Shown here piece by piece: positions 13,616 to 26,022 of a DNA stretch of 64,000 nucleotides (position 1 is the first letter of the stretch; each line of letters begins with the position of its first letter). The notes under the pieces were generated by a model. That model saw nothing but the letters and a program-made list of their open reading frames with translations, did no database searches and was not told the DNA's origin. Origin of the DNA: Archilochus colubris (taxonomy: Eukaryota; Chordata; Aves; Apodiformes; Trochilidae); the NCBI GenBank assembly GCA_023079485.1, contig CM041084.1, positions 131,984,292 through 132,048,291 of the forward strand, written 5' to 3'. The translations under genes were made by a program, and so were the position numbers.

Positions 13616-13635
13616 GGACCTCACGTTGGGTGCCA
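13616..13635 (-). other. Retroviral primer-binding site, tRNA-Lys-like
   Basis: Minus-strand sequence TGGCACCCAACGTGAGG lies 7 bases inside the LTR end. It closely resembles the site complementary to the 3' end of tRNA-Lys1,2 (TGGCGCCCAACGTGGGG). Both differences are G-to-A changes, one of them within a CpG. During reverse transcription this site would anneal the tRNA that primes minus-strand DNA synthesis. It also fixes the orientation of the element and confirms that 13643 is the LTR edge. Confidence 0.65.
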
Positions 13636-13642
13636 ATAAATC

Positions 13643-13780
13643 TGTCGTGGTTTAACACTGGCCTGGCAATTAAATGGATGTGAAATAAACCGAATAATAT
13701 CATTATTCAGGGATATGCTTAGAATGTATGTCTTAACACAACAGCAACTTCAAGCAGACCCTCCACTGCCAGTAGACTCA
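13643..13780 (-). repeat. 5' LTR of the compact ERV
   Basis: Read on the minus strand, it begins TGAGTC and ends TTAAACCACGACA, so it has the TG...CA termini expected of an LTR. Its 3' end lies 7 bases before the primer-binding site. About 82 bases of it recur at 12838-12917. At 138 bases it is far shorter than usual retroviral LTRs. Either the family has a miniature LTR, or an internal deletion happened before the two copies were made. A start further upstream is unlikely, because similarity between the two copies stops at this base. Confidence 0.65.
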
Positions 13781-13982
13781 AAAGGCCAACTTGTATTTTA
13801 GCAGCTTGGCAAATGAAATTATTTGATCTCTGGGACAGAGAGCAACCTGTCTGTGTGATAGGGAGGCATGAGAAGAACAAGGAATCCTGCTACAGACCTT
13901 GTGGGGAGGAGAGCCCAGGGCAGAAACTTCTCTCTTCTTGCTGAAGGGTATCCAAGGAAGAGAAAAGAAGCTCGTGAAGGAT

Positions 13983-14375
13983 CCTGACAAATGAGTCTTA
14001 TAAGGAACAGCTGAGGGTTGTTGAAGAAAAGGAGGCTGAAGGTGGACTTTATCACTCTCTACTACTACCTGAAAGGACATTGTAACGAGGTGGGGGTTGG
14101 TCTCTCCTCTCAGGTAACAAGCATTAGTATGAAAACAAATAGCCTCATGGGGTGCCAGGGGAGGTTTAGATTGGGTATTAGGAAAAATTTCTTCACTGAA
14201 AAGGCTGTCAGGAACTGGACAAGATGCCTAAAGGAGTGATTGAGTCCCCATCCCTGGAGGTATTTAAAAGAAGTGTAGATGTGATGCTTAGAACATGATT
14301 TAGCAGTCGGCTTGGCCCTGTTAGGTTAATGATTGGACTTGAATATCCTAAGGATCTTTTCCAACCTAAAAGATT
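13983..14375 (+). mobile_element. CR1 LINE 3' fragment
   Basis: The avian CR1 3' region is recognisable along its length: TATAAGGAACAGCTGAGG, ACTACCTGAAAGGACATTGT, GGGGAGGTTTAGATTGG, AAATTTCTTCACTGAAAAGG, ATCCCTGGAGGTATTTAAAA and finally TCTTTTCCAACCTAAAAGATT. It is 5'-truncated, as most CR1 copies are, and includes only the end of ORF2 and the 3' untranslated part. The frames overlapping it are degraded remnants or chance. The terminal short-unit tail is lost or mutated. Confidence 0.92.
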
Positions 14376-16432
14376 GGAAAGATGAGAGCAGATGTGTCTA
14401 CAAAGGCACATTATAGATTATGTATTCTTTTGTGTGTCCTTTTTTGCTCCCTCTGCAAGCTGGGCGACTCTCATCAGAGGCCACCTATTTGCCTGGACTA
14501 ACATGACGGTTTGCCTTAATTCCTGCAGTTCTGGAATGAAGATATTTCTGAGTCATTCACACACAACGCCCACTAAAATAAAGATCCTTTCAGTTCCTAG
14601 GAAGAACATCAAGATATAATCCTCAGGACATGAAGCTGAAACACGATCATCTACACAATATAAAAATTGTTGGGCAAGTGAAACCTTTCCTCCTGAAGAA
14701 AGCAGTGTTTGTTTGGTTTTTTTTTTTAACTGAACTTCCTGAACCAAGAGATCTTCACACACAGGCTTGTAACCGGCTTATGTTTCAGCCCACTGCTGCA
14801 CTATAGTACTGGTGGAAATCCAAAGGTTAATTGCAGTACTTTAAAGGAATAACTCTGTTTTATGGATTACACAGTGTTCGTGGAAATCAATAATTTTCTA
14901 CCAGTATGAATATTAAATGATCTAGTAGTTTAGCTATTATTGTGTGAAGTAGCAATGCATTTATCTGTTTATTTATTTCATTAAAAATTATGATAACAGA
15001 AACTTTACTGAAAAAAATAATCCTAATTCTAGCATTGTTTTTAATTATGCCAAAGAGGTGAAAAGTGTACAGAATTCAGGATTTTCTATAGCTTGATTCA
15101 GTTACTTCTACCCATGAGAAGTTTATAGGCAAGAAACATACAATCTCAACAATTAGACTGTTGGAAGTATTTTATAGCGATATGAAGTTTAATTTTTCTT
15201 TGAGACTGTTTTCTGGTTCTTTCATTTCAGCTGCATTTGACACTTCCACAAGATTTTCCAACTTCAAATCTCAGGCTTCTTCAGAGATTTATTATGGACA
15301 AGCTAGTTTTGGACAAAAAAAAAAAATATTTCAAAAATCTGTCAAAATTTCTTACATTAAGATTTTATAAATTATGGGGTTTTGTTTCAGAAAAGAGGCT
15401 TTTTGTGGAAAATGCCTTACTATTTATTAATGAACATTGTAGAATAGACAAGACACTCTTAAAACTCTAATATTTTTCTGGAATGAGAGCCTTGCATTCT
15501 AACCTGCTTGTATATGCAAATGACTGGGAAATCATGATATTTTGGTTTAAGCTAAAGAATGGACACATCAAAAGCTGGAATTGTCCTTTCCTTGGAGCAA
15601 CTCAAGACTCCCCAACAATAAAAAGACCTTCCAGTTTCCACATTCTTTCCCTCCCCAAAAAACCCAATAACAAAACAAAAAAACCCCTCAATTCTGATAT
15701 ACTTAAACTTTATGGAAGAGTTATAGTTTAAAAGCAAAATTATACAAATTAAATTGAAGCATTTCAGCCTTATTGAATCATACCAATGTGTTACTGAAGA
15801 CTGTTTCACTAACAGCAGAAAACAGATCTTGGGTATTTCTTGAAATATTTTAAGAGCTGATATATTTAATAAGAAATAAACTTGTATTCAGCCAGGGAAA
15901 GGGTAGAGATAACAATGTTCCATTGAGATGCCATCAAGAGTTTAGCTGAAATCTAGAATAAACAATGGCAATTTGTCCATGTTCCATGATAGCTCTTCTG
16001 AGTTCTGGAAAAATGCAGGCTCATCACTGCAGACAAAGGCAAATCATCCATACGAAAGTAAATGCAAAGGAAATTTCTATAGGAAGAATTTGAGTTAGAT
16101 GTAATTATCAGACAAAAAGTCTACAACCTAAATTCATTATGAGGGAATAATTTACAAAGACAATGACCCTCCCCAAACTCTTTGTTTTCTTTGGTTGTAG
16201 GTTTTGTTCTCAAAAATGTTGACTCTTCTCTGGTAGGGAATAATTTTCTAATCTCTGAACCATTTTAGAAGTGTTAATATTGGCCCATAATTTTAAGAAA
16301 TAATTCCTCTTCCAGGAAGGTAGGAAGATTCAGGTGTCAACCTTAAGGGACCCTTGAAAACATATTATTATATCCAGGAAAGTATCCATAATTTGGCACA
16401 CAGAGAAAGCTTTAGAAGGGATTAGGAAACAT
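14376..16432. other. Non-coding stretch, nothing recognised
   Basis: AT-rich sequence with a short T run at 14719-14729 and frames below 90 codons. No transposon family, exon or RNA gene was recognised on either strand. Confidence 0.55.
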
Positions 16433-16511
16433 CAGTGGTGGTGGGAGGGGGGGGTTGTTTTTTTGGGGGTTTTTTGGTTTTTTGTTTTTTGTTTTTTTTT
16501 GTTTTTTTTTT
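16433..16511. repeat. G/T-only tract with G runs
   Basis: After a GGTGGTGGGA start, the plus strand consists almost only of G and T, with an 8-G run, a 5-G run and then T runs of up to ten separated by single or double G. The G runs could support a G-quadruplex on this strand. As a whole it reads as a degenerate simple repeat like those at 6.65 kb and 46.9 kb. Confidence 0.8.
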
Positions 16512-19500
16512 GTCAGTAAGTACAAAATTCATTCAATTTAGTTTCTGGTAATCTTTTTGCTTTACTTTTTTAGAAATGACCTGATGTGTTAAATTTACAT
16601 ACATTTCAATGGAAGCACAATTTCCAGTCATACAGAAAAGATTAGCAATATATCATGGTCCTTAAGAGTTGCAAAGTACTTTTAAATCCTACACAGCAGT
16701 AGTCTACAACTATGGTAAATGATCTTTTATATAATTGCTAGAAAGAACATTAGCACTCTTCCTACACCAAAAGTATCCATCTCTTACATTAAAGGTATTT
16801 GGAGTCAATGTATCACTAGATCAATGGTGCTGATTTCATAAAGTTTTGTTATATATACATATATCAGAAAAATCAGACTAAAATCAGTTTCATTTTATGT
16901 GTCCTATTGCATATGCTTATCATTAATAAGCTTTTAAAATCACCCTTTCCTCAGTCACACCAGCTAAAATAAAGCAATCTATCACCTTAAAGGAGGTGTA
17001 ATCTATTAGGACCTCTACAGAAACCACTGCACAAAATATTTGGTTTAGAATTAAAAAGAAAATAATAAAGAAAAGGCTTTCTGTTAAGCAAAGAACAACC
17101 CAAGAGCAGAAGAGATATTAGCTCGATTGCCACGTGATTAAAGGATTTACAATTAGAAAACGTAGAGTGAGTCAATTCTTGTATTTACCAATTCATTTCA
17201 TGGTTTTGTGTCATAACTCTGCATTTATCAGATGAAAAGAAAGCACTTTGCTACTTAAACAGCTAATATGTTGGAGAGGGACTGTTTCTCCCCATTCACT
17301 GTTGCTACACAACAGGATCCTGGTGCGATTGGAGAGAGGGCACCATGGTAGCACACATTAAAACCCCCACAGAAATGTTACACAGGCTTTAAGATTTCAA
17401 AACAAAATTATTGTGCCATAGGTGGGGGGTAGGGGTACTCCATGGCAACATGAAAATGAACCAGGTGCACAAACATAAGGGACTACATTTAAGGTAACAG
17501 GATGAGGTACATAGAAGCTTTGGAACCAATGTATAGGTACCACATGGGGTTAGAAGCTGTCAGAACAAAGGGTATCTTGACTCTGTGCTGTCATTTTGGG
17601 CTGATTTGTGCATCTCTTAGTGACACAAAGATCATCTGTGTACAAGAGTGTTCAAGAGCTGGAAATGACATCAAATCTCACAAGGCAGCAATGAGTATTT
17701 TCTGCTTGGATTTTTTTCCCACCCATATGCTTTGTTTCCTTGGGTGGCTTTCAGGAGGGGAGAGTAAGGATAGAACACTCAATGACTCTCAGTGATAGTG
17801 AGAATGGGTGATGTATGATATCTCCCAATCCTGTGGGAATTTGTTAAGACCCTTCTCTACCAGCTGAAAATGATTATGCTGATCCTATTTTTAGTTCACA
17901 TGGTATTTGTTTGTGTATCTTTTTCCCATTTCTCCTTCTTCTCACCAGACTGAGGGAAAGCACTGTGGGAAATTAAACTTATTTGATACATATTAATTTT
18001 GCTTTTGTATGCTAAGTAGCGACAAAATCTTCCACATTAAAATACTAAAATGAACCACTGTCATAATATTTTTTTTCTTATGGACTATAGAACAACCTTT
18101 AGTAAGCAACCACTTTAAAATATGTCGACCTGTTAAAATGGTTCAGATTTATTAAAAAATAATTATTGTAGTAGACAAACCACAGCATTCATTGGTTAAT
18201 AGGTTGTTCTCACTGTTCAAACAGCAAAAAAGAAATCATGAAACAAAGTAAGTCTATGGGTTCAATTTCTAGACCAAATTTTGTTGAGTATGAGCTACTG
18301 GCTCCCATTCACAACTTCCTCTGTAACAATAAACCCCACATTCATTGTTTTCCCATCTCAGGCTATGGTTGGGAAATAAGTCAGACCTTGACCCAAAAAT
18401 CTCAGAGTAAACAACTTCTAAACGTTCAAGGATGGTTTCCAGACTTTTCTCTAAGTCCTCATTTAGTGAGGGGAGGAACAGAGCTCTGAGACATCTGCAA
18501 GGCATTCAAGGTATGTCCTGTGCATTAGGTCCACCCAGCTCCCATTACCTTCCTCAGCCCTCCAAACAAAACTGAGACCAACTCTCCAAGGTCTCTTCAA
18601 CCTCACCCACAGCTTTCAGCTTCTCTTCCAAATTTCCCATTACTGCTTCCACCCTCCTGCTTTGCTCCAGGAGAGCTGGCAGCCAAGGTTCCCTCAGGTA
18701 AAGAGCATTTTGTCTGTCACCTTCCCTCAGGACTGCCACAGCATGTAATTTCCAGAGGTGAACTGCATCCCTCTTGTAGTAGATACAGGTAAGACACACT
18801 GAACTACAGCACACCTAAAAGCAAACTGGAAAAAGTTGTGCAGCCAAAAGTTTTTAGCTATGCAATTGCACCCCACATGGGTTGTACTGCATTATTTAGA
18901 GCTTTCTGTATCCTCTCATTCTGCCCCTTTCCAGTTAACAAATCCCAGATATGTTTGGATAAGTATTTCAAGATTGTAAATTCAGAGAACACTTACAGTA
19001 AACTGTAAAATATTTACAAATTCCATGAAAAATAAATGTACTCCATGCCATGCTCTCTCATTTTAAATCTCTGTTAGGCCTGACAGGCTGAGCAATCAAG
19101 GCAATTTCATTCAAAATACACCTTACCAAAGTCAAGCAGCTATTCTTTCCTAGAATACAAAGCCATAAAGAAGAGGAGATGCAACACTGATGAAAGTAAA
19201 ATCAGGGATAATTTTAAGGCTAAATCTGCTTCTCTCTTTTCCATTTACACATTTTTCCTCCTTAAAAGTTTTTTTTAAAATTTAAATTTCTTAAAGTTCA
19301 TAAAGCTCTTAAAGGTCTTAAAAGTTTGGTCTAATTTGCTAACTGATTAGTAGCTTAACTGGGACCTGGTTACAAAAAATAAAACCCCCAGATTTCTCAA
19401 GGTTTCTTTTCAATACTCTCTATCTTAGCAAGGAGTTATCAATGACACTGAGGTGCTGGGCCATCCATTCCAGGTCTTGGCTGGGTGACAAAGCCCTGCC

Positions 19501-22500
19501 AGCAGCAGGCATGTGATTTGAGTGAAGACGTGCTGCCCCTAGGGCCAGGAGGAATTTGTTATTATCTTCTGATGAGGGACACCACAATCCCTTCCAAGGC
19601 TTGCAAGGATCAAAAGGAGGAACAGCACAGCCAGGTTTCTACTTCTGTCATCTCCTCGGATCTTGAAAGAATGCAGAGTACACTTATGCAGATATTTAAG
19701 CACTCCAGTAATTATGGAAAGTTATTTGCATGACCATTTGAATCATCTATATGACTCTCAAATACTCAGTTGTGCAGATGTTTTCCAAAACTCCTTGATA
19801 AAATGATGTTAAATTAGCTGTTTTATGAGCTTTTTTTGATGTCAGGCAATTTATCTATTTTAAGAGGATTTGGAAGGCTAGAAACTCATGGTGAATTGTT
19901 GCATATATTCTCTAGAGAACGAGGTGTTGAAGATGAGTATATTTACTTTGCCTAGGTGATATTTGAGAAAGAATTAAGAAAGCAGCTTAATACTTGAGCT
20001 GGCTCTGAGAAAGTATGGACCTATAAGAGAGTCTGTCTCTGGCTGCAGATTAAGAATTTGGACTTTATATAAAATCTGTCTCTATTAATAATAGGCCAGA
20101 ATCATGCAGTCATTAACAAAGTAGGAGTTAAGTACATTTCTTCCCCACTAGCCTTAACAGGTAAGTGAAAAGGTGGTTGTGTATGCAGTCTAACAGTCTT
20201 TGTGGGAGGTGAACCCAGCAAACATGTAAAATGAGCTAAAATCAATAGTTATTGTGATCTAATAATCTCTTGGTTGATTCCCATTTTCAGATCAAGTCTT
20301 CTGTTAACTTTTATGTTGGTTACATTATACAATTCAGGGTATAACCTACCTCATGTTCATTGAAAGACACGATACGCATTTAAAAAATAAAATTATAACA
20401 TTACTCATTTTCACCTTTAAGGAGTGTAATTTTTAGAATTTTTATCTGTAATGCTGGATAAAATCTGGATACACCATGTTTAGAGATTACAGAAGTGTTG
20501 CTTTTCAGGGAAAAAAGCCACGCAGGAATTTTTGTGAAGCCATCAACAGAAAAGGCTCTGTGTAGGAGAAGGATAAAAAAATATTTCAATAATGGTGTGG
20601 GGTTCCAGTACACAAAGACAGCTTAATCTGTAATTCTGTGATTAAGGCTGTCCTCAGAAACTGAATTTTTTCACCCCAGGGCTGGAGGAGCCACCATTTT
20701 GACCGTGAGAAGTGGCAGGATTGCCATGGAAAGCTGGTGAAGGTACAAAGTTTGCTGGATTTGTTTCTGTTGGAGAGAAGGACTATGAGCTCCCATGGGG
20801 CTGGGCTGCCTACATGTAATCTCATCCTCAAGTGGCAGCTCCAAAGTCAAAAGTGACTTTCCTGATTTTTGCCATAAGATAGGTAAGCAGGAGGATTTAG
20901 CCGTGGAACAGCCTTCAGCAGTCTCCTCTCCTGAGCAAGTACTAACTCTGCCCCTCCTCACAGCTGGTGACAATGTTTAATTGACAAGATGTACCCATGG
21001 CAGACAAACTCCTGCTTGTAGGACCAGTGCCTGGTATCACTTTTTGAATGCATAAAGAAATATTCTTGCAATCACTGCATACATGAGCATAATAAAAAAA
21101 CACGAGCATGCATATCGGATGTAGCAGGATCCTCAATTTGCTTCCCAACAAAAGATTTGCTTCAAATATTAAGGGCAGATACTCAGTTGCTATAAATTGC
21201 TACATGGTAAAGACATTTAGAATTAATTTGAAATTCACAGATCTATTTTCATTTCCAAACAAATCACACATAGTGGAGCACAGTGACTGTAATTACTTGT
21301 TTTATGGTTTACATAGATGGCTGGAGCAAGTGGGAGCTGCGTTATGCAAGACAACAGGCAGGCACCCAGCTGGCAGCAGAGACACCAGCAGACAGTGTGT
21401 AATAAGTCAATGAGACCAACAAAAATCAGTGTGTGATGAAGACAGGACAATTTGGATGATGAAGCAACCTAACAGCAAGAACATAGTTTAGTATCAACCA
21501 GTCAGGTGTATATTTTATATAAAAAGAAGCCATCGGTAGCAGCAAGCACAATATGAGTGTTGCAGATGGGAAAAGAAATACATTTTAGCTGACTTTAAGG
21601 TCTTTTTAATTTCCACATTTATTATCAAATTAATTTTCCCTGAATTTACTCACTCATAACTATATTTGCTTTCTAAAATAGCTTCACAAGAATGTCTGTT
21701 TCTCTGTTGTTGAATTGGTTATAGAACCACACATGAGCAGAGTTGGAAGTGGAGTTACACGAAGTTTGATAACTGAGGTATTTGGGCAGCTACCTGTTAA
21801 CTTCAAAACCATATTTGAGTTCATCCTGCTCACTCAGCTATTGTTAATGATCCTCAGATTCCCTTTCCCTTATTAAGTTCCAGTTGACCAGAGATGAGGA
21901 ACAATATTTGGCAGTACTTGATGAAACCCCTACTTCCAACAGTGAGGAACAAATAGTGAAAGCAGGAGAAGCAGCCTTGGGAGAAGGAGAAGATGTATAG
22001 CTTCATGTCTTCACAGAAGCATTTCTAAGACTTACAGACATTTTGTGAACAGTTTGCAAACAGAAACAACTGCAGGCTGTAAATATTATTTACTAGGAAT
22101 GGCTTGATGCAATTTATTTACCACATCAGCTGGAAAATGTTTATTTAATAAAATGTTTGTATTTTTGATACAGAATCAAATAGGAAAACATTCTAGCTAT
22201 GTAATTGTCTTTAACTCTTGTTGAATGGAAGCATCTCAAATTTTGCAACAGAAATAGTTACTAAATAACAACACTAATTTTCTAGACTTGTTCAGACTAC
22301 ACTGTTGATTAAACCTCCTCTGGACACAGTAAGAATAAAAAATGAGCATGTTATGACTTGTCAGTTACACAAACATGACTCTCAGCTACCAGGAAATCTT
22401 TGAGCTGCACAAATACCACATTCCTACAAACCACAAACCACATGGAGAATAGCCTCCACCTAAATAATAAAAAAAAAAAGGCAGCAGAATAGAATGTAAC

Positions 22501-25500
22501 TGGTCATATGTTTCTTAATAAACAAGAGGAAAAGCAGAGATATTGCAAAGCAGTCAACACATTTGCACATAAACCTTTGTGCCCAGGGGTTTGTTCAAAT
22601 AGCATAAACATTTGGTTTCCATAAGAGTCACTTTTTCTCTACATTATTCTAGTTGATTCCTGCATCACTTCCTAAGACAAATAAGTAGTAGTAAAGGAAG
22701 TAAATAATAGAGGAGACAGAGAATGTCTAATTAAATAAGATACGTACCTTCTCCCCAGAAGTCTATTAGATCACACTCACAGAAAATATTTTCTGAAAAT
22801 CCATTTGTTCCAGATACCTCCTGCTAATACAAACTCCAGCTAATACAAACATAGCTTGTTCTGCTTTCATAATACTTCAGTCTTAATATTTTAACTAGTT
22901 CATGTTGGAACACTTGTCTGGATCCATTCACATATGTTAGAAATGGCAAAGATCCTTGCAGCACTCTGAATGAAAAGTATTCTTGCTGGGTTAAGAGAGC
23001 TTTGCTTTTCTTTTTTTTTTTTTTTTCCTTTACATTTCTTACTCTAAGCCTATGCTTTCTTTTTCTTGGATGCTGGTCCTGCACTGTATGCATGAAGACA
23101 AAGCAGTCTGTCAGAGGTCATTTACACTACCTGCAAACTCAGGTGCACCGGACAACAGAATGTTGCTCTGAGTCATTTCCTCCGCACTGCCTTCAGAAGT
23201 AAAGCTTCATATCCTTCTCGTATGCTTTGTTCTCTTTATAACTAAAAAAGCATGCATCAATGATTTGGCCTCTATTGTGTTAGAAGCTACACAAACAAGG
23301 ACAAAAATAAAAACCTTGCTCTGGAAAGCTTGGTGTTGTGAGAATTGTGCATGCTAAGTTGCAAAACTCTAATGGACTAGATTGGTAAGACTAGATTGGT
23401 CTGCTGTGTCCTCCATTGCTCTGGTCCTTAAAGAAAACAAGAAGTAGACTCAGTACATTAGTAGCCAAGCTGTAATCAGATAGCAGGCAGTCACAATGGA
23501 GGTAAAGGTTGCTGTAGATTTGAAGAAATCTGCATGAATGTCTGTGGAGAGCATAAAAAAGAAGGCAGAATTATATCTGCAGAAATTGCATGCCATTATC
23601 ATAAATTTATGACAAAGGTATTACCATTCAGATGACAAAGGTTGGCATAGATAAGGACCAGATAATGAACATTCACAAAGATGTAAGATCTATTCCAGCC
23701 AAGAGACCCCATCAATATGTAAGGATAGGACAAGGTAAAGAAAGAAGAGAGACAGCTGCTCATTTGTGTAGCTGCCTACGACTCCACAGCCCAAGGAACT
23801 GGGTTTCCATTTGCAGTTGGATTGATTAAGGAGCGCTGTGGAAAGCTCAATCTGCTCTCTGTAGAGCTGTAACCCAATACATCAGGTTGTCTACCGCCTC
23901 ATCCTGACAGGGTCAATGGCACAATAAAACCGAATGACAGCTTTTCTAGCTCATCTCCTCTCATTCCATCAAGTCATTTGCTTTCTAGAAACCATTCACA
24001 TAGGAACACTTCTTGCTGCCCAGCACTTTTGGTCCTGCAGATGTCCTCCCATCCTGATGGATCATCTGCTTCCCCAGCCTCTCCCTCCCTCCTTTTACTG
24101 CTACCACATGCAGAGAAGTGGAGCTGCTCAGCTCATGTATCCTTGGAGCAATATTTATCTCCTCCGAGGAGTTTCTTTTTTGGAATTACGAGGCAGGCCA
24201 CAGAGCATGACTATAATGAGAGCAGGAAATGGGGCACAGGCATAGCTGATCCCCACCTACAGGCATGAGGAAAAGGTCCAGGAACAATCAAAGGAGAAAA
24301 GAATTGGACACACTGCTTCTTGCTCCATTCCTCAGTGATGCTTTTCTAGGAGACAATGAGGGCCTGCTTGATCGACATCCAGAGCCATGAGTTATTTCTA
24401 CATTTCATGACAAAAAACTTTGGAAGATGTTATTAAAACAAGCAAACCTCAGCTTTTTTTAAAGGCCCTTATGCAAGGACTGCCTGGCACAGGCTGTGTG
24501 GTGCCTCCACAGTAACTTCATAGTGACCCCCACTGGTCACATACTGCGAACACAGGCGGGCCTGGAGCAGCCTGGATTTCCCGTGCATGCAGAAAAGTTA
24601 CGTACAGCACAGCGGGTGCTTCCTGAAAGTTCTGGCAATCACTCCACAGTGGAGTTGCTCAGGCTTTGGAGACACACAGTAAGCAGGCTGTAATACCTGA
24701 GGAATTACTCTGATCAGGTTGCTGCATGCCAGGAAATCTGAGACAAACAAGAAAAACTTTAAAATCCACCCAGGAAGAGTTTCCAGGCAAAAGGAGAACA
24801 CACCTGAGATAGCCTAACCTTGCAGTAGCTGTAGTCTAGAAGAAGACAACCTTTCAGCCCATCCAGAGGACCCAAGGATCACTCAGCTCATTGGAAAAGG
24901 ATGGTGCAAATCCATACACTTCTGTCTATGTTTCCCAATCCCACCGGACTCTTCCCTCTGCCACTTCTCCCTGAGATTCACTCACTGGTGCCCTAACTTC
25001 TCTCTCTCCCCACATCTGCACTGATTCATTCTTCTACACAGGGCTCTGCCCATGCTAAATACATCTCCTTCATGCCCTGTGGTCATCCATATGCACCATT
25101 TCTGCCCTTCCTGACAACTCAACGTTTTCTGAATTTTCCACTGCACGCAGACTACATCTATTTTTACACCTTGCTGCTCTCACCTTCCCAACTCAGTTTT
25201 CCCCCAGAATGTAAGGACTTTTAATTCCTTTTTCTTTTTTCTGATTATGGCTCCAATGGCCATTGGCTTGGGGAGTCAGGGCCATTTTCACTTTCCTTTG
25301 GAAAAAGTTGCCCATCTCATATAAAAACTGCCAGACAAAAGGTCTTTTGGCACCTCTGCCTCTCATTACAGTTTAGATTTGACACTCCCCTGCTTAGAGA
25401 ACATCTTTTCTTTTTCCTATTGTTTTTTTTAATAAATATCATTCTTCATGTTATTCTCCCTGTACTCTAGTGAGTGACAACCTTTATCTGGCTTACATTT

Positions 25501-26022
25501 CATGTTTTTATTTCTCTGGGTTTCTGTAAAACTGCAGCAGAATGTGACAGACCTTAAGCAAAGCTAATTTTAGCAGAAGGCTTTATCCCAGAAACCTTTT
25601 ACTGAAACCATACCAAACACATCTTGCTGTCCAGGGTACCCTGTGCTCTGCAGCACCCGGGCAGCGGCTGACAGTTTCCAGAGCTCTGACCTTTCAGCAA
25701 AAGTCTACTGGAGCTGGCATTTTGCCCCAAGATGAGTTATGATACCAAGGCTGGAGAGAAAGGTGGGGGAGAGCCTTAAAGGTAAAGAGAAGTCTTCATC
25801 TAAAGGTTGAAGGTGTCCACATGCTTTTTGCTGACCGGTAGTTTCTGGGAAGGTTTTTAGCTACAGGAGAACAGCAGGTACACCAGCCTATAACTTCGTT
25901 TCTGAAGGCAATGATATCAAATAAACAGAGTGAAAGGATCCTGCTATGTAAATCTGGCTTGTGAATATGAGCTTAAACACTCCTGGAAATAAGTTTCCTT
26001 GTTTTGACCTCTTTTCTTGCAG
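16512..26022. other. Long non-coding stretch
   Basis: No gene or transposon family was recognised over about 9.5 kb. A T run of about 16 bases sits at 23011-23026. Two minus-strand frames near 18.3-18.8 kb have a coding-like, Glu/Leu-rich composition and are listed separately. About 24.85-25.2 kb is rich in C and T on the plus strand. Isolated splice-like sites occur, for example CAG/GTAAGT at 20160/20161, but the sequence upstream of that site is closed in all three frames. Confidence 0.5.
18554..18814 (-). other. Unassigned frame with coiled-coil-like protein
   Basis: An 86-codon frame whose second half is rich in Glu, Leu, Val and Lys, with hydrophobic residues spaced about every third or fourth position (for example LLEQSRRVEAVMGNLEEKL). 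That spacing would suit an amphipathic helix. Its GC content is higher than the local background. A second minus-strand frame just downstream (18505-18269) contains another short stretch of the same kind (EDLEKSLETILERLEVV). No family was recognised. The gap between them is too short for a normal intron, so they are not obviously two exons of one gene. It could be an unrecognised repeat, an old pseudogene or chance. Confidence 0.2.

Larger units (their letters stand above)
12838..13780 (-). mobile_element. Compact, internally deleted endogenous retrovirus
   Basis: On the minus strand the order is a short LTR (13780-13643), a primer-binding site, about 240 bases of leader-like sequence, a reverse-transcriptase fragment and a second, truncated LTR copy (12917-12838). 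The two LTR copies differ at six substitutions plus a 2-base indel over about 80 bases, so the insertion is not recent. Gag, protease, RNase H, integrase and envelope are all absent. The whole body is under 1 kb, against several kb for a full provirus. It cannot encode its own movement. The LTR 3' end matches the TTAAACYAYGACA ending of the solo LTR at 31 kb, so both belong to related bird ERV families. Class II versus class III cannot be settled by eye. The target-site duplication cannot be tested because one end is truncated. Confidence 0.8.

Noticed and set aside
20049..20160. Exon-like segment between a CTGCAG acceptor and a CAG/GTAAGT donor
   Set aside because: Closed by stops in all three frames and there is no other evidence of transcription; at most a non-coding RNA exon.
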